From positions 1 to 64,000 of the forward strand of contig DATLNC010000082.1 of NCBI GenBank assembly GCA_035536935.1: a DNA stretch of 64,000 bases. The letters are read 5' to 3'. Origin of the DNA: DATMER01 sp035536935 (GTDB lineage Bacteria; Acidobacteriota; Thermoanaerobaculia; Multivoradales; UBA5704). The notes under the pieces are model-generated. The model searched no databases. It was not told the origin of the DNA and saw only the letters and a program-made list of their open reading frames with translations. This document shows positions 1 through 8,204 of this stretch, piece by piece. The stretch's first letter is position 1. Every line of letters starts with the position of its first letter. A program made the position numbers and the translations under genes.

Positions 1-840
1 TTTATCGACTTGCGGAGGTACAGGAGCTTGACCCGATCGAAGTCGGCCGGCCGGCCGGAAGAAAAAATTGACTCGCCGGAGGCCGCGGCATCCGATCCGA
101 TGCACGACATCGTCGACCGCGTGCGCCACATCACGCGCGAGAACGAGCGGCTCTTTGCGCGGCTGATCGAGGGCGAGCGCCGCTTCCGCGGGCTCGCCAA
201 GGCCGTCTGGAAGGTGCAGGAGGACGAGCGCCGCCGGCTCGCGCGCGAGCTGCACGACGGGCTCGGCCAGACACTGACGGCCCTGACGAACCAACTCGAG
301 CGCCTGCAGCGGAGCCCCGGCATCCCGGGAGATCTCGCGGCCGGGCTCGCCGACTCGGTCGAGATGGCGCGCCTGGCCCTCAACGACAGCCGCGAGCTCT
401 CCCGCCTCCTCCGGCCCCCGGTCCTGGACGATCTCGGCCTCGCCGCGGCGCTCTCCTGGCTCGCGCGCAACCTGGAGCAGCGAACGGACCTGCACGTAGA
501 CCTCACGGTCCAAGGCATCGAGGAGCGCCTCGATCCGGAGCTGGAGACGCTCGTCTTCCGCCTCGTCCAGGAAGCGCTGACCAACGTGCTCCGCCATTCC
601 GGCGTGCGCGAGGCGGCGGTCGCCGTGGCGCGCAGCGCGGGGCTTCTCGAGCTGCGGATCTCCGACCGCGGCAGCGGTTTCGACGCTCATGACGCCTTCG
701 CGGGGCGCGAGGCCGCGGGCTCCGGCCTGCGCGGCATGCGCGACCGGCTCGAGCTCTTCGGCGGACGCCTGGAGCTCGCCTCGGCGCCGGGTCAGGGGAC
801 GGTCATCTCGGCCGTGGTCCCCCTGATGGAGATGCCGTGA
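1..840 (+). CDS. NarL-type sensor histidine kinase, 5' partial
   Basis: The reading frame is open to the window edge, so the N-terminus (probably any sensor or membrane part) is missing. What remains is a cytoplasmic transmitter. A short coiled-coil-like stretch leads into a HisKA_3 dimerisation domain with the phosphoacceptor motif ARELHDGLGQTL (His about 82 counted from the TTG at base 10). A HATPase domain follows, with N-box QEALTNVLRHSG, G1 box DRGSGFD and G2 box GSGLRGMRDRLELFG. In this family the kinase autophosphorylates on His and passes phosphate to a LuxR-type response regulator. The next gene is exactly that and overlaps this stop codon, so they form one operon. The stimulus cannot be inferred. 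Confidence 0.9.
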   Translation, partial: FIDLRRYRSLTRSKSAGRPEEKIDSPEAAASDPMHDIVDRVRHITRENERLFARLIEGERRFRGLAKAVWKVQEDERRRLARELHDGLGQTLTALTNQLERLQRSPGIPGDLAAGLADSVEMARLALNDSRELSRLLRPPVLDDLGLAAALSWLARNLEQRTDLHVDLTVQGIEERLDPELETLVFRLVQEALTNVLRHSGVREAAVAVARSAGLLELRISDRGSGFDAHDAFAGREAAGSGLRGMRDRLELFGGRLELASAPGQGTVISAVVPLMEMP

Positions 841-1484
841 TGGGGCGAGTGCGCGTGCTGATCGCGGACGATCACACCCTCGTGCGCAAGGGGCTGGTAA
901 GCCTGCTCGCCGAGAGCGGAGAGTGCGAGGTCGTCGCCGAGGCCGCGGACGGGATCGAGGCAGTGGAGAAGGCGCAGGCGATGCGTCCCGACGTCGCGAT
1001 CCTCGACCTCACCATGCCCCGCCTGTCGGGCCTGGAGGCGGTGCGGCGCATCCACGAGGCGCTGCCGCAGACCCGCGTGCTCGTCCTCACCGCGCACGAG
1101 GAAGAGGAGTACGTCCTGCCCATCGTGCGCGCCGGCGCCTCCGGCTACCTGATCAAGGACAGTGCCGTGGCCGAGCTCCTGGCCGCGGTGCGCGCGCTCC
1201 ACGCCGGCCAGGGCTACTTCGGCCCCCACGCGGCGCGGGTGCTCGCCGAGCAGTACCGCCATCCCGAGCGCGTGTCCGGTGATCCCTACAGAGGGCTCTC
1301 GCCCCGCGAGCGCGAGGTCTTCCACCTGGTGGTCGAAGGGAAAACCACAAAAGAGATCGCCCGCGCCCTCGGGATCAGCGTCAAGACCGCCGACAACCAC
1401 CGCTATCGCCTGATGGAGAAGCTCGGCGTCCACAACGCCGCCGAGCTGGTCCGCTACGCCGCCCGCCACGGCCTGATGACCTGA
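840..1484 (+). CDS. NarL/FixJ family response regulator
   Basis: Two-domain transcription factor of about 214 residues. The receiver domain has the acidic pair D10/D11, phosphoacceptor D56 in ILDLTMP and K106 in YLIKDS. The C-terminal LuxR-type helix-turn-helix starts at about residue 145 (LSPREREVFHLVVEGKTTKE, then IARALGISVKTADNHR). The ATG at 840 overlaps the kinase TGA by one base; a GTG at 837 is an in-frame alternative. Phosphorylation by the upstream kinase is expected to drive dimerisation and DNA binding. Target genes are not visible. The next gene is convergent, so the operon ends here. Confidence 0.93.
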   Translation: MGRVRVLIADDHTLVRKGLVSLLAESGECEVVAEAADGIEAVEKAQAMRPDVAILDLTMPRLSGLEAVRRIHEALPQTRVLVLTAHEEEEYVLPIVRAGASGYLIKDSAVAELLAAVRALHAGQGYFGPHAARVLAEQYRHPERVSGDPYRGLSPREREVFHLVVEGKTTKEIARALGISVKTADNHRYRLMEKLGVHNAAELVRYAARHGLMT

Positions 1485-1641
1485 GAGACTGCCTGAGGGA
1501 TTTCCCTCACCCCGGCTGAGTGGAACTCCTCCTGCCGCCCGCCCGTCCCCCGCGATAGCCTGTCGTCCGTAACACTCCCTCCGGGGGCCGCCCGCGGGTT
1601 TACCCTCGTCTACCTCGGGCGGCTTCCCGTCCTTTTTTGAG

Positions 1642-2484
1642 TCAAGGCGTCCGCCCCTCCAGCACATGCCGCGGCGGCGTGCGTACGTCCCAGATCAGCC
1701 CCAGCCAGGAGAGCACCTTGAGCCCGTAGAAGGTCGGGTCGAATTCCCACCAGAAGAATCCCTGGTTGGCGGCCCCCTTGTAGAAATGATGATTGTTGTG
1801 CCAGCCCTCGCCCAGCGTCAGGAGGGAGAGGAGCCAGTTGTTGCGGCTGTCGTCCCGCGTCGGGTAGCGGCGGCTGCCGAACATGTGCGCGAGGGAGTTG
1901 ATCGTGAAGGTCCCGTGCCACAGCACGATGGTGGAGACGAAGAATCCCCACACCAGGGCCGGCGCGCCGCCCCACAGGTAGAGTCCGGCGGCGAGGGTGA
2001 AGGCAGGCACCATGTGCCATCGATCGAGCCAGCGCAGCTCAGGGTAGCGCGCGAGGTCCGCGACGCGGGCGACGTCGGTCGCGCTGTTGCATGGCGCGAG
2101 AAGCCAGCCCACGTGCGCCCACCAGATGCCCCGTTGCACCGGGGAGTGGACGTCCGGCGGCAGATCCGCCTCCCGATGGTGCCGTCGGTGGTGAGCCGCC
2201 CACCAGAGCACCCCTTTCTCGCCGCTCGACATGGCCAGCCAGGCGAGCAGGAACTGGAAAGCCCGGCTCGTCTTGTAGGTGCGGTGCGAGAAGTAGCGGT
2301 GGTATCCCGCCGTGACCCCGAACATGCGCACGTAGTAGAGCCCGACCGCGAGCCACACGTAGCGTGCCTCGAACGGGACGAGGAAGGCACCGATGCAGGC
2401 CGCCAGGTGGACGAGGAGGAACGGAATCGCGTTGACCGGATGGGGCCGGTCCGAGGCATGGAGCGTTTCAGCGGACCGCTGCAT
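1642..2484 (-). CDS. membrane fatty acid desaturase (acyl-CoA delta-9 type)
   Basis: Di-iron membrane desaturase of 280 residues, close to the bacterial acyl-CoA desaturase length. All three histidine boxes are present: HRYFSH, HHRRHH and HNNHH. Hydrophobic helices surround them (for example FLLVHLAACIGAFLVPF near the N-terminus). Enzymes of this family insert a cis double bond into saturated acyl chains using O2 and an electron donor, so they indicate aerobic membrane-lipid adjustment. The ATG is preceded by a good GGGAGG ribosome-binding site. The gene diverges from the fatty-acyl-AMP ligase with 65 bp between starts, so the two probably share a control region. Regiospecificity is inferred only from family resemblance. 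Confidence 0.9.
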   Translation of the reverse strand: MQRSAETLHASDRPHPVNAIPFLLVHLAACIGAFLVPFEARYVWLAVGLYYVRMFGVTAGYHRYFSHRTYKTSRAFQFLLAWLAMSSGEKGVLWWAAHHRRHHREADLPPDVHSPVQRGIWWAHVGWLLAPCNSATDVARVADLARYPELRWLDRWHMVPAFTLAAGLYLWGGAPALVWGFFVSTIVLWHGTFTINSLAHMFGSRRYPTRDDSRNNWLLSLLTLGEGWHNNHHFYKGAANQGFFWWEFDPTFYGLKVLSWLGLIWDVRTPPRHVLEGRTP

Positions 2485-2549
2485 GGGCGCCTCCCTTCCG
2501 GACTTCGAGCGCTTTCCTTGAGGCTAAAACACGGAGAGAGAAGGTGTCA

Positions 2550-4148
2550 ATGGGTGGGATAAGATCCTTCCTGGCCGTGAATCACCTCTCACCCCTGGGA
2601 CCCGAAATCCGGACGCTCGACGCGGCGCTCGCCCACAGGGCGGCCTGCACCCCTGACTCGCTGGCATTTGCCATGGGAGGGGAGAGGCTCGGCTACGGCA
2701 GGCTCCGGGCCGAGGCGGAGGCTCTCGCCTCGGGGTTGTCCGGCCTGGGCGTCCGCCGCGGCGACCGCGTCGTCCTCCTCCTCCCGGCCGGTCTGGATTT
2801 CATCCGCGCCTTCTTCGCCCTTCAACGGCTCGGGGCAGCCTCGTGCGCGCTCGATCCCTCGATGGCGCCGGCAACGGCCGTTCGCCGCGCCGCCCGGGTT
2901 CGGCCGGCGTTGGTGCTCGCCGCTGGTAGGGAAGCAGACGGGTTTGTCGAAGCCTGTGCCGAGGCGGGCCTGCGCGGGGTGAAGCTCGACGATGTGCCGC
3001 GCCTTCCGCCGCGGGAGGGGGCGGGGCCCGGAGAGGACGACGTCGCCTTCCTGCAACCCACCTCGGGCACTACCGGAGAGCCGCGATCCGCTGTCGTCCT
3101 GCACCGCAATGCGATCGCCTCTTTGCGGGTATCCCGCGATTGGCTCGGCCTCGGACCCGGCGATGTCCTCGCCTGCTGGGTACCCCCATGGCACGACCTT
3201 GGCCTGGTCCGTTTCATCCTCGGCCCCATCTATTTTGGAGCGCCCTGCCACCTGGTGCCCCCCGCGATCCGGACGCTGGCGCTCTGGCTGCGGACGGCGT
3301 CGGAGGTCCGTGCCACCGTCCTGGGTGCGCCGGACTTCGCCTGGCGTCTGGCCACGCGCCTTGTCGACCCGGACGGGCTCGATCTCTCCTCGCTCCGCTA
3401 TGCCACGAACGGCGGCGAGCCGGTGCGGCAGAGCACGATCGAGGCCTTCGAGCGGCGCTTCGGCGTGCCGGGCGTCATCCGGCCCGGCTATGGACTGGCG
3501 GAAGCGACGCTCGGAGTCACTGGACTGCTCCCGGGCGAGCCGCTGCGCGTCGACGCCCGGGGCAACGTCTCGTGTGGCCGGCCTCTCCTGGGGACCGAGG
3601 TGCGCATCGACGCTCAGTCGGGAGAGGCGGGGGAGATCCTGGTCCGCGGCCCCGCGGTCTTCGCCGGCTACTTCGATGCCGAGGAGGCGACGCGGGAGAC
3701 CCTGCGCGACGGCTGGCTCCACACCGGAGATACCGGCAGCCTCGACGCCGACGGACATCTCTACGTTCTGGGCCGCAAGCGGGCGCTCCTCAAGAGGGGA
3801 GGGGCTCCGCTGGCTCCTCGCGAGTTGGAAGAGATGGCGGAAGGCGTGCCCGGGGTGAAAGTGGCAGCCGCCGTCGGGCTGCCGCCCTCGTCTGATGCCG
3901 CCACCGAGGAGATCGTGCTCGCCGTCGAAGCCGATCCGGCAGCCGAGCCTACGCAGCTCGCCTGGGCCGTGTCAGCCGCCGTCGAGAAGGCGCTCGGCTT
4001 CGCTCCGGACGGCGTGCTGGTCCTCGCGTCGCGGACCATCCCGCGCACCCCCAACGGCAAGGTCCGCCACGCGGCCCTGCGTGCTGCGATCCTGGCGGGC
4101 GACCTGGAGCGCTCCGTCCTGTTCAGCGCGGGCCAGACGGTGGGCTGA
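2550..4148 (+). CDS. fatty-acyl-AMP ligase / AMP-dependent acyl synthetase
   Basis: Adenylate-forming enzyme of about 532 residues. The P-loop-like A3 motif is PTSGTTGEPRSAVV, the A5 motif GYGLAEATL, and the A7/A8 region has LHTGDTG followed by LGRKRALLKRGG with the conserved C-terminal lysine region. GYGLAEATL is the form common in fatty-acyl-AMP ligases, which load acyl chains onto an acyl carrier protein rather than CoA. A separate acyl carrier protein at 4950-5219 fits this. The ATG at 2550 follows a purine-rich GGAGAGAGAAGG tract; the GTG at 2544 is an alternative. The 3' end overlaps the convergent acyltransferase gene by 26 bp. The acyl substrate and final lipid are unknown. Confidence 0.82.
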   Translation: MGGIRSFLAVNHLSPLGPEIRTLDAALAHRAACTPDSLAFAMGGERLGYGRLRAEAEALASGLSGLGVRRGDRVVLLLPAGLDFIRAFFALQRLGAASCALDPSMAPATAVRRAARVRPALVLAAGREADGFVEACAEAGLRGVKLDDVPRLPPREGAGPGEDDVAFLQPTSGTTGEPRSAVVLHRNAIASLRVSRDWLGLGPGDVLACWVPPWHDLGLVRFILGPIYFGAPCHLVPPAIRTLALWLRTASEVRATVLGAPDFAWRLATRLVDPDGLDLSSLRYATNGGEPVRQSTIEAFERRFGVPGVIRPGYGLAEATLGVTGLLPGEPLRVDARGNVSCGRPLLGTEVRIDAQSGEAGEILVRGPAVFAGYFDAEEATRETLRDGWLHTGDTGSLDADGHLYVLGRKRALLKRGGAPLAPRELEEMAEGVPGVKVAAAVGLPPSSDAATEEIVLAVEADPAAEPTQLAWAVSAAVEKALGFAPDGVLVLASRTIPRTPNGKVRHAALRAAILAGDLERSVLFSAGQTVG

Positions 4149-4953
4149 GCAGGGAGCGGAGAAGGCCGAGGCCCATTTCGCCCGGAGACTCCAGGAGATA
4201 GCGCTCGAGCCAGAGCGCCGCGGCGGCGGCCAGCTCGGTCTCTCCGGAGGCAGTGAGCACTTCGCCGATAGCGACCTTCACACCGCCCTGCCGCCAGCGG
4301 GCGGTGAGAGGCACGATCGGAACGCCCGCGAGCCGCGCCAGGGCAAAGGGGCCGCGCGCCAGCTCCAGCGTGCGCCCGAAGCACGGGGCGGTCAGTCCGG
4401 TTCCCGCGTCGAGTGCCAGGTCGAGTGCCATCACCACGAAGCCGCCGGCCTGCAGATGGGAGAGGGCGCGCAGGAACACGGCTGCCCGGCTCTGCTCGTC
4501 CCCCTCCGTCGAAACCACCTCGACCGGGCGGTCTGCCGGGTACAGCCGGCCCTGCCGCAGCGCCAGAACCGGCCCTGGCAGCTTTTCGAGCGCCGGCTCG
4601 AGCCCGTGGATGGCGCCGACGTGGAACGTCCCGAGGAGCAGGGGAGGGCGGAGGGAGGCAAAGGCCTCCGGCGCCTCGACGAGTGGCAGCGCTCCCCGCC
4701 GGATGCATTCGACGAGGACCCGGTTGCGGGCTTCGAGCGCGGCGATCCGCCAGGCGACGCGCGCCGCCTCGGAGCGCGGGAGAGCGGGGAAGAGGGTCCG
4801 GACCTGCTCCGGATGGGGCCATCGGCGGGAGAGGCGGTTCCGGATCGATCCCAGCGCACCGGCCAGGGAGAAGGCAACGCGCCGATGCCGCGGATGCCGG
4901 AGCGCAAGCCCGGCCAGCCGGCCTTCCAATCCGTCGAAGAGCCGCCGGATCAC
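4123..4953 (-). CDS. LpxL/HtrB-like acyltransferase family protein
   Basis: Protein of 276 residues with the layout of lysophospholipid/LpxL-type acyltransferases: an N-terminal arginine-rich segment, then a segment reading LLGTFHVGAIHGLEP at the usual active-site position, and later PCFGRTLELARGPFALARL, resembling the substrate-binding block. The family's HX4(D/E) catalytic box is not cleanly present: the equivalent reads H-VGAI-H, with histidine in the acidic position. The GTG start overlaps the upstream ACP stop (GTGA), so the two are translationally coupled. An ACP-dependent acyl transfer using the neighbouring ACP and ligase is a reasonable inference, but acceptor and activity are uncertain. 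Confidence 0.65.
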   Translation of the reverse strand: MIRRLFDGLEGRLAGLALRHPRHRRVAFSLAGALGSIRNRLSRRWPHPEQVRTLFPALPRSEAARVAWRIAALEARNRVLVECIRRGALPLVEAPEAFASLRPPLLLGTFHVGAIHGLEPALEKLPGPVLALRQGRLYPADRPVEVVSTEGDEQSRAAVFLRALSHLQAGGFVVMALDLALDAGTGLTAPCFGRTLELARGPFALARLAGVPIVPLTARWRQGGVKVAIGEVLTASGETELAAAAALWLERYLLESPGEMGLGLLRSLLSPPSGPR

Positions 4954-5219
4954 GATCCGGCCACGGTCCGCACGTGGGCCACGTGGGCAATAAGACGTCC
5001 GATCGTCAGCGGCGGACCTTCGAGGAGCTCGCCCGGCCTCCAGGATCCAGCGCGGAATCCGAAACGCTGCTCGCAGTCGAGCAGCAGCTCGACCAGAGTG
5101 ATCGAATCCATCCCCAGGCCCCCCGGCCCGAGCCGGAGGTCGTCCGCCAGCTCATCATGAGCCCGGGCGAGCGGGGCTCGCGAGCGCACCAGGTCACGCA
5201 CCGCTTCGTCGATGTCCAT
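4950..5219 (-). CDS. acyl carrier protein
   Basis: Small acidic protein of 89 residues with the phosphopantetheine attachment motif GLGMDSITLVELLLDCEQRFG split around Ser39 (DSI in place of the usual DSL). Helical spacing before and after the serine matches the four-helix ACP fold. The ATG at 5219 was preferred because it gives a normal ACP N-terminus (MDIDEAV); a GTG at 5252 would add 11 residues. It is the first gene of a minus-strand pair with the acyltransferase and faces the fatty-acyl-AMP ligase. It is probably a dedicated carrier for a special acyl chain rather than the housekeeping AcpP, because no fab genes are nearby. Confidence 0.85.
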   Translation of the reverse strand: MDIDEAVRDLVRSRAPLARAHDELADDLRLGPGGLGMDSITLVELLLDCEQRFGFRAGSWRPGELLEGPPLTIGRLIAHVAHVRTVAGS

Positions 5220-5254
5220 GGGTAGGAAGTCTAAGGTAAGATTTGGCCGCACTC

Positions 5255-5884
5255 ATGAGACACATTACTCCGACCAAGGTCATCCTCGTCCTCATTCTCG
5301 CTGCCGTCCTGTGGTACATGAAGCGGAAGCAAGGCTCCGGCACGGCAGTTTCCGGAGTGCCCGGGAACGCTCCCGCCTCGGCGCGCCCCGCCGGAGCGAA
5401 GGTGGTGAAGTCCCCGGAAGAGGTTTACATGAGCCTGCGCGAGGCGGCGCTCCGGAAGAACCCGGAGCAGCTCTTCCTGCCCGACGGGCTGAAGCCCGAC
5501 GAGCCCTACGGCGCAATGATGGAGATGGCAATCCCCAATTCCGTCGTGACACTGGCCTGCTTCGCCGACGGCGACGCGGGCATCTACTACAAGACGGGCG
5601 GAGGGATGAAGGGCGGCGGCTCCCACGAGAACGTGCGCCGGGCCGCGAAGCAGTTCATCGCCCTGTCGCACAAGGCGCTCCCCCGGATGATCAAGACCGA
5701 CAACCATCCGCTGCCCGAGGCGGAGAAGGTCCGCTTCTACGTCCTCACCCAGAAAGGGACCTTCACGACCGAGGCGAACCGGCAGGCCCTTGGAGGGAGC
5801 GAGAACGAGCTGTCGGCTCTCTTCTACGGCGGCCAGGACGTCGTCGGCCAGATGCGCCAGGTACAGGAAGAGAAAGCTGGCTGA
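5255..5884 (+). CDS. membrane-anchored protein of unknown function
   Basis: Protein of 209 residues, not assigned to a family. It begins with a single hydrophobic segment (VILVLILAAVLWYM, residues 9-22) followed by a basic stretch and a Ala/Pro/Gly-rich linker, suggesting an N-terminal membrane anchor with the soluble part outside the cytoplasm. The soluble domain includes MSLREAALRKNPEQLFLP, a Gly-rich loop GGGMKGGGSHE and the hydrophobic core VRFYVLTQKGTFTTEA. The ATG at 5255 was chosen because it directly precedes the anchor; a TTG at 5243 is possible. It diverges from the ACP gene. Confidence 0.6.
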   Translation: MRHITPTKVILVLILAAVLWYMKRKQGSGTAVSGVPGNAPASARPAGAKVVKSPEEVYMSLREAALRKNPEQLFLPDGLKPDEPYGAMMEMAIPNSVVTLACFADGDAGIYYKTGGGMKGGGSHENVRRAAKQFIALSHKALPRMIKTDNHPLPEAEKVRFYVLTQKGTFTTEANRQALGGSENELSALFYGGQDVVGQMRQVQEEKAG

Positions 5885-5940
5885 GCCGGGTCCGTAGACG
5901 CCGCCAACCCGGCTCGCGTATACCGGGAATGGAAGCTCCA

Positions 5941-6294
5941 ATGTCTGAAAAGCTCAGCCGCCGCCACTTCGTCCTCGCCGCCGGAGCCGCGGCCACCTGG
6001 CTCTCCGCGGAAACGGCCACTGCCACCGAGCTGACCGGGAAGTGGAAGGTCCAGCTTCAGTGGCCCGACCGGATCGCCGTCGACGTGATCTGGACCGTGA
6101 ACAGAGGCGGCAGGTTCACGAGCAGCGACGGCTTCAACGGAGTCTGGGCCCGGAGAGGCGACCTCGTCGTCTTCGCCGTGCACGGCGGCAGCGAGCCTTC
6201 GTACGCCGGCACCCTGTCCGGCACGGACCTGGAAGGGGTCTCCGTCGAGCGCAACGGCAAGCGGGGATTCTGGTCCGCGACCCTGCAGCCCTAG
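5941..6294 (+). CDS. small exported protein with Tat-like signal
   Basis: Protein of about 117 residues. The N-terminus MSEKLSRRHFVLAAGAAA has a twin-arginine-type pattern (SRRHFV) and a hydrophobic run ending near the cleavage-like site ETATA, so export by the Tat route is likely. The mature part is short and rich in beta-strand pattern (GKWKVQLQWPDRIAVDVIW, GVSVERNGKRGFWSATL), resembling a small beta-barrel or lipocalin-like fold. No family is recognised. A second ATG at 5929 lies in the same frame just upstream. Function unknown. Confidence 0.6.
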   Translation: MSEKLSRRHFVLAAGAAATWLSAETATATELTGKWKVQLQWPDRIAVDVIWTVNRGGRFTSSDGFNGVWARRGDLVVFAVHGGSEPSYAGTLSGTDLEGVSVERNGKRGFWSATLQP

Positions 6295-6415
6295 CTCAGG
6301 CAGCCTGCTCCTCCTTCTCGCGCCCCACGCGATCTCCCATCTATGAAGTCGCCCCCGATGGAGGAGGAATGGGAATCAACGCCGCTTACCCGCTGGAGGT
6401 CGAGGACTACTGGCT

Positions 6416-6646
6416 TTGATGGATGCATACCCGGCCGATCCGATCGCGGCGGTGACGCATCCGGATCCCGCGGGTCAGCTTTTCACCTTCGGAGCCGGCC
6501 CCCATGCCTGCCCGGGGGAGGCACTGGCGATCACCATCGCGCACGCTGGTATCGAAGCATTGCTCCGGGCCGGCATCGATTTAAAAGGTCTCTCGGAAAA
6601 CGTGACCTATCGGCCTTCCGCCAACTGCCGGATTCCCATGTTTTCC
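6416..6646 (+). pseudogene. internally deleted cytochrome P450 remnant
   Basis: The frame encodes the P450 haem-ligand signature FTFGAGPHACPGEALA (FGxGxHxCxG, Cys thiolate) and the usual C-terminal tail ending YRPSANCRIPMF. Only about 18 residues precede it (MMDAYPADPIAAVTHPDP), and these look like the very N-terminus of such P450s. The roughly 320 central residues, including the I-helix and ExxR motif, are missing. The normal stop after RIPMF is also gone: the frame runs on antisense through the neighbouring aldo/keto reductase. This looks like a gene reduced by an internal deletion and a 3' breakpoint. The haem motif is seen directly; the N-terminal assignment is from memory of the family. 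Confidence 0.7.
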
Positions 6647-6655
6647 AGGAAAAGC

Positions 6656-7657
6656 TTAGCCGCGCTCGCTGTCGAGCATGGCCATGGCGTGCTCGTTGTA
6701 GCGATCGCCGGCCACGGCTTCCGCCGGCACCGCCTGCTCGATCCGGGCGAGGTCGTCGGCCGTGAGATCGACCTCGAGCGCGCCGAGCGACTCGGCGAGC
6801 CGGTCGCGCCTCCGCGCTCCGACGAGCGGCACGATGTCCGAGCCGCGGGACAGCACCCAGGCGATCGCGGCCTGCGCCACCGTGACGCCCTTCGACTCCG
6901 CGACCGCACGCAGGGCCTCGACGAGCCCGAGGTTGCGGTCGAGATTCTCGCCCTGGAACCTGGGGCTGTAGTTGCGGAAATCCGTTCTGCCTCCGGCGCG
7001 CTCCTTGGACCAGTGGCCGCTGAGAAGGCCGCGGGACAGCACGCCATATGCGGTGATGCCGATGCCCAGCTCGCGGCAGGTCGGCAGCACTCCGGACTCG
7101 ATGCCACGCGAGAACAGCGAGTACTCGATCTGGAGGTCGCAGATCGGGTGGACCGCCTGCGCCCGTCGGATCGTCTCGGAGCCGGCTTCCGAGAGCCCGA
7201 TGTGCCGGACGTATCCGGCCTTGACCATCTCCGAGATGGCGCCGACCGTCTCCTCGATCGGCACGGTGGGATCGACCCGGGAGGGGCGGTAGATGTCCAC
7301 GTGGTCCGTGCCGAGCCGGCGCAGCGTATAGGCGAGGAAGTTCTTGACCGCGGCGGGCCGCGTGTCCACGCCGACCCATCCGCCGGCCGCGTCGCGCATC
7401 GCGCCGAACTTGACGCTGATCAGGACCTGCTCGCGGGAGCGGCCCTTCAGGGCCTCGCGGATCAGCATCTCGTTATGGCCCATGCCGTAGAAGTCGCCGG
7501 TGTCGAGCAGGTTGATGCCGGCATCGATCGCCGCATGGATCGTGGCGATGCTCTCGGCCTCATCGGAGGGTCCATAGAGGTCGGACATGCCCATGCAGCC
7601 GAGGCCGAGAGTGGAGACGCGGGGGCCGTTGGAGCTGAGGGTGCGCGTGTGCATCAA
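6656..7657 (-). CDS. aldo/keto reductase
   Basis: NADPH-dependent aldo/keto reductase fold, 333 residues. The TIM-barrel signature blocks are present: LGLGCMGMSDLYGP, GINLLDTGDFYGMGHNE (catalytic Asp and Tyr) and VLISVKFG (catalytic Lys), then PIEETVGAISEMVKAGYVRH and a C-terminal cofactor-binding region (IVPLVGARRRDRLAES). The fourth tetrad residue is altered: where most family members have a His (QHR or LHR before VDP), this protein reads IYRPSRVDP. It may belong to a subgroup with a different proton-relay residue. The substrate is unknown. The stop codon is only 10 bases from the P450 remnant on the other strand. Confidence 0.88.
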   Translation of the reverse strand: MMHTRTLSSNGPRVSTLGLGCMGMSDLYGPSDEAESIATIHAAIDAGINLLDTGDFYGMGHNEMLIREALKGRSREQVLISVKFGAMRDAAGGWVGVDTRPAAVKNFLAYTLRRLGTDHVDIYRPSRVDPTVPIEETVGAISEMVKAGYVRHIGLSEAGSETIRRAQAVHPICDLQIEYSLFSRGIESGVLPTCRELGIGITAYGVLSRGLLSGHWSKERAGGRTDFRNYSPRFQGENLDRNLGLVEALRAVAESKGVTVAQAAIAWVLSRGSDIVPLVGARRRDRLAESLGALEVDLTADDLARIEQAVPAEAVAGDRYNEHAMAMLDSERG

Positions 7658-7727
7658 GTGTTCCCTCCCAGCCGGAGGCGAAGATCTGCCCGTCCGGTGA
7701 AAGGGAGTATATCGACCAGCGAGGGTG

Positions 7728-8093
7728 CTACGGGTAGCGCACGGGAGCCTCTCCCCGCGTGTCGAAGATCACCTCGGTTGGAGGGCCGAGGGGCTGAGTG
7801 TCGGGATCGATGCCGGTCAGATTCCGCACCTGATCCTTGAACCAGCGATCGAAGGGGCGGTTGGATTCGGCGTACTCCCGCGCCTTGGCATCGGGCTCTT
7901 CCACCTCGGTGACGCCGATCACCATGGGGCCGTACGGCGTCTCCTGATAGTGCCAGCTCTCGCGGAGGATTCCGAAGTGCCTGAAGAACTCCTGCGCCTC
8001 CTCGCGGCGCGGACCTACCATCTCGGCGGCTATCTTCCGGATGTCCTCTTCCTTGCCTGGGAGCACGGGGAACGCGCGGACGATGAGTGGCAT
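7728..8093 (-). CDS. small conserved-looking protein of unknown function
   Basis: Protein of 121 residues, not confidently assigned. The N-terminus MPLIVRAFPVLPGKEEDIRK followed by an alternating strand/helix pattern is typical of small ferredoxin-like (dimeric alpha-beta barrel) proteins, in which a first beta-strand precedes a GKE-type turn. It has no signal peptide or membrane segment, so it should be cytoplasmic. Aromatic residues cluster in the middle (FFRHFGILRESWHYQETPYG). It stands alone between the aldo/keto reductase and the toxin-antitoxin-like pair. Function unknown. Confidence 0.6.
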   Translation of the reverse strand: MPLIVRAFPVLPGKEEDIRKIAAEMVGPRREEAQEFFRHFGILRESWHYQETPYGPMVIGVTEVEEPDAKAREYAESNRPFDRWFKDQVRNLTGIDPDTQPLGPPTEVIFDTRGEAPVRYP

Positions 8094-8204
8094 GGGGGCC
8101 TCCTTTATCTTTATCTGAGTCTACACGGTGATCCAGAGCCGTGCCTTTTCCCTCAGGAAGATTCCACGGGTCTTTGCCCGCGTTTTCGGGGTACTATTCG
8201 GACT

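Noticed and set aside
1494..1509. Terminator hairpin TGAGGGA-TT-TCCCTCA after the response regulator
   Set aside because: Stem short, loop too small and no T-run; kept only as an observation.
792..1667. Long minus-strand frame over the response regulator
   Set aside because: Antisense shadow of a well-supported response regulator; caused by high-GC codon bias.
3761..4990. 409-residue minus-strand frame across the ligase end and acyltransferase
   Set aside because: Different frame from the acyltransferase; composition Arg/Pro/Ala-rich and without motifs.
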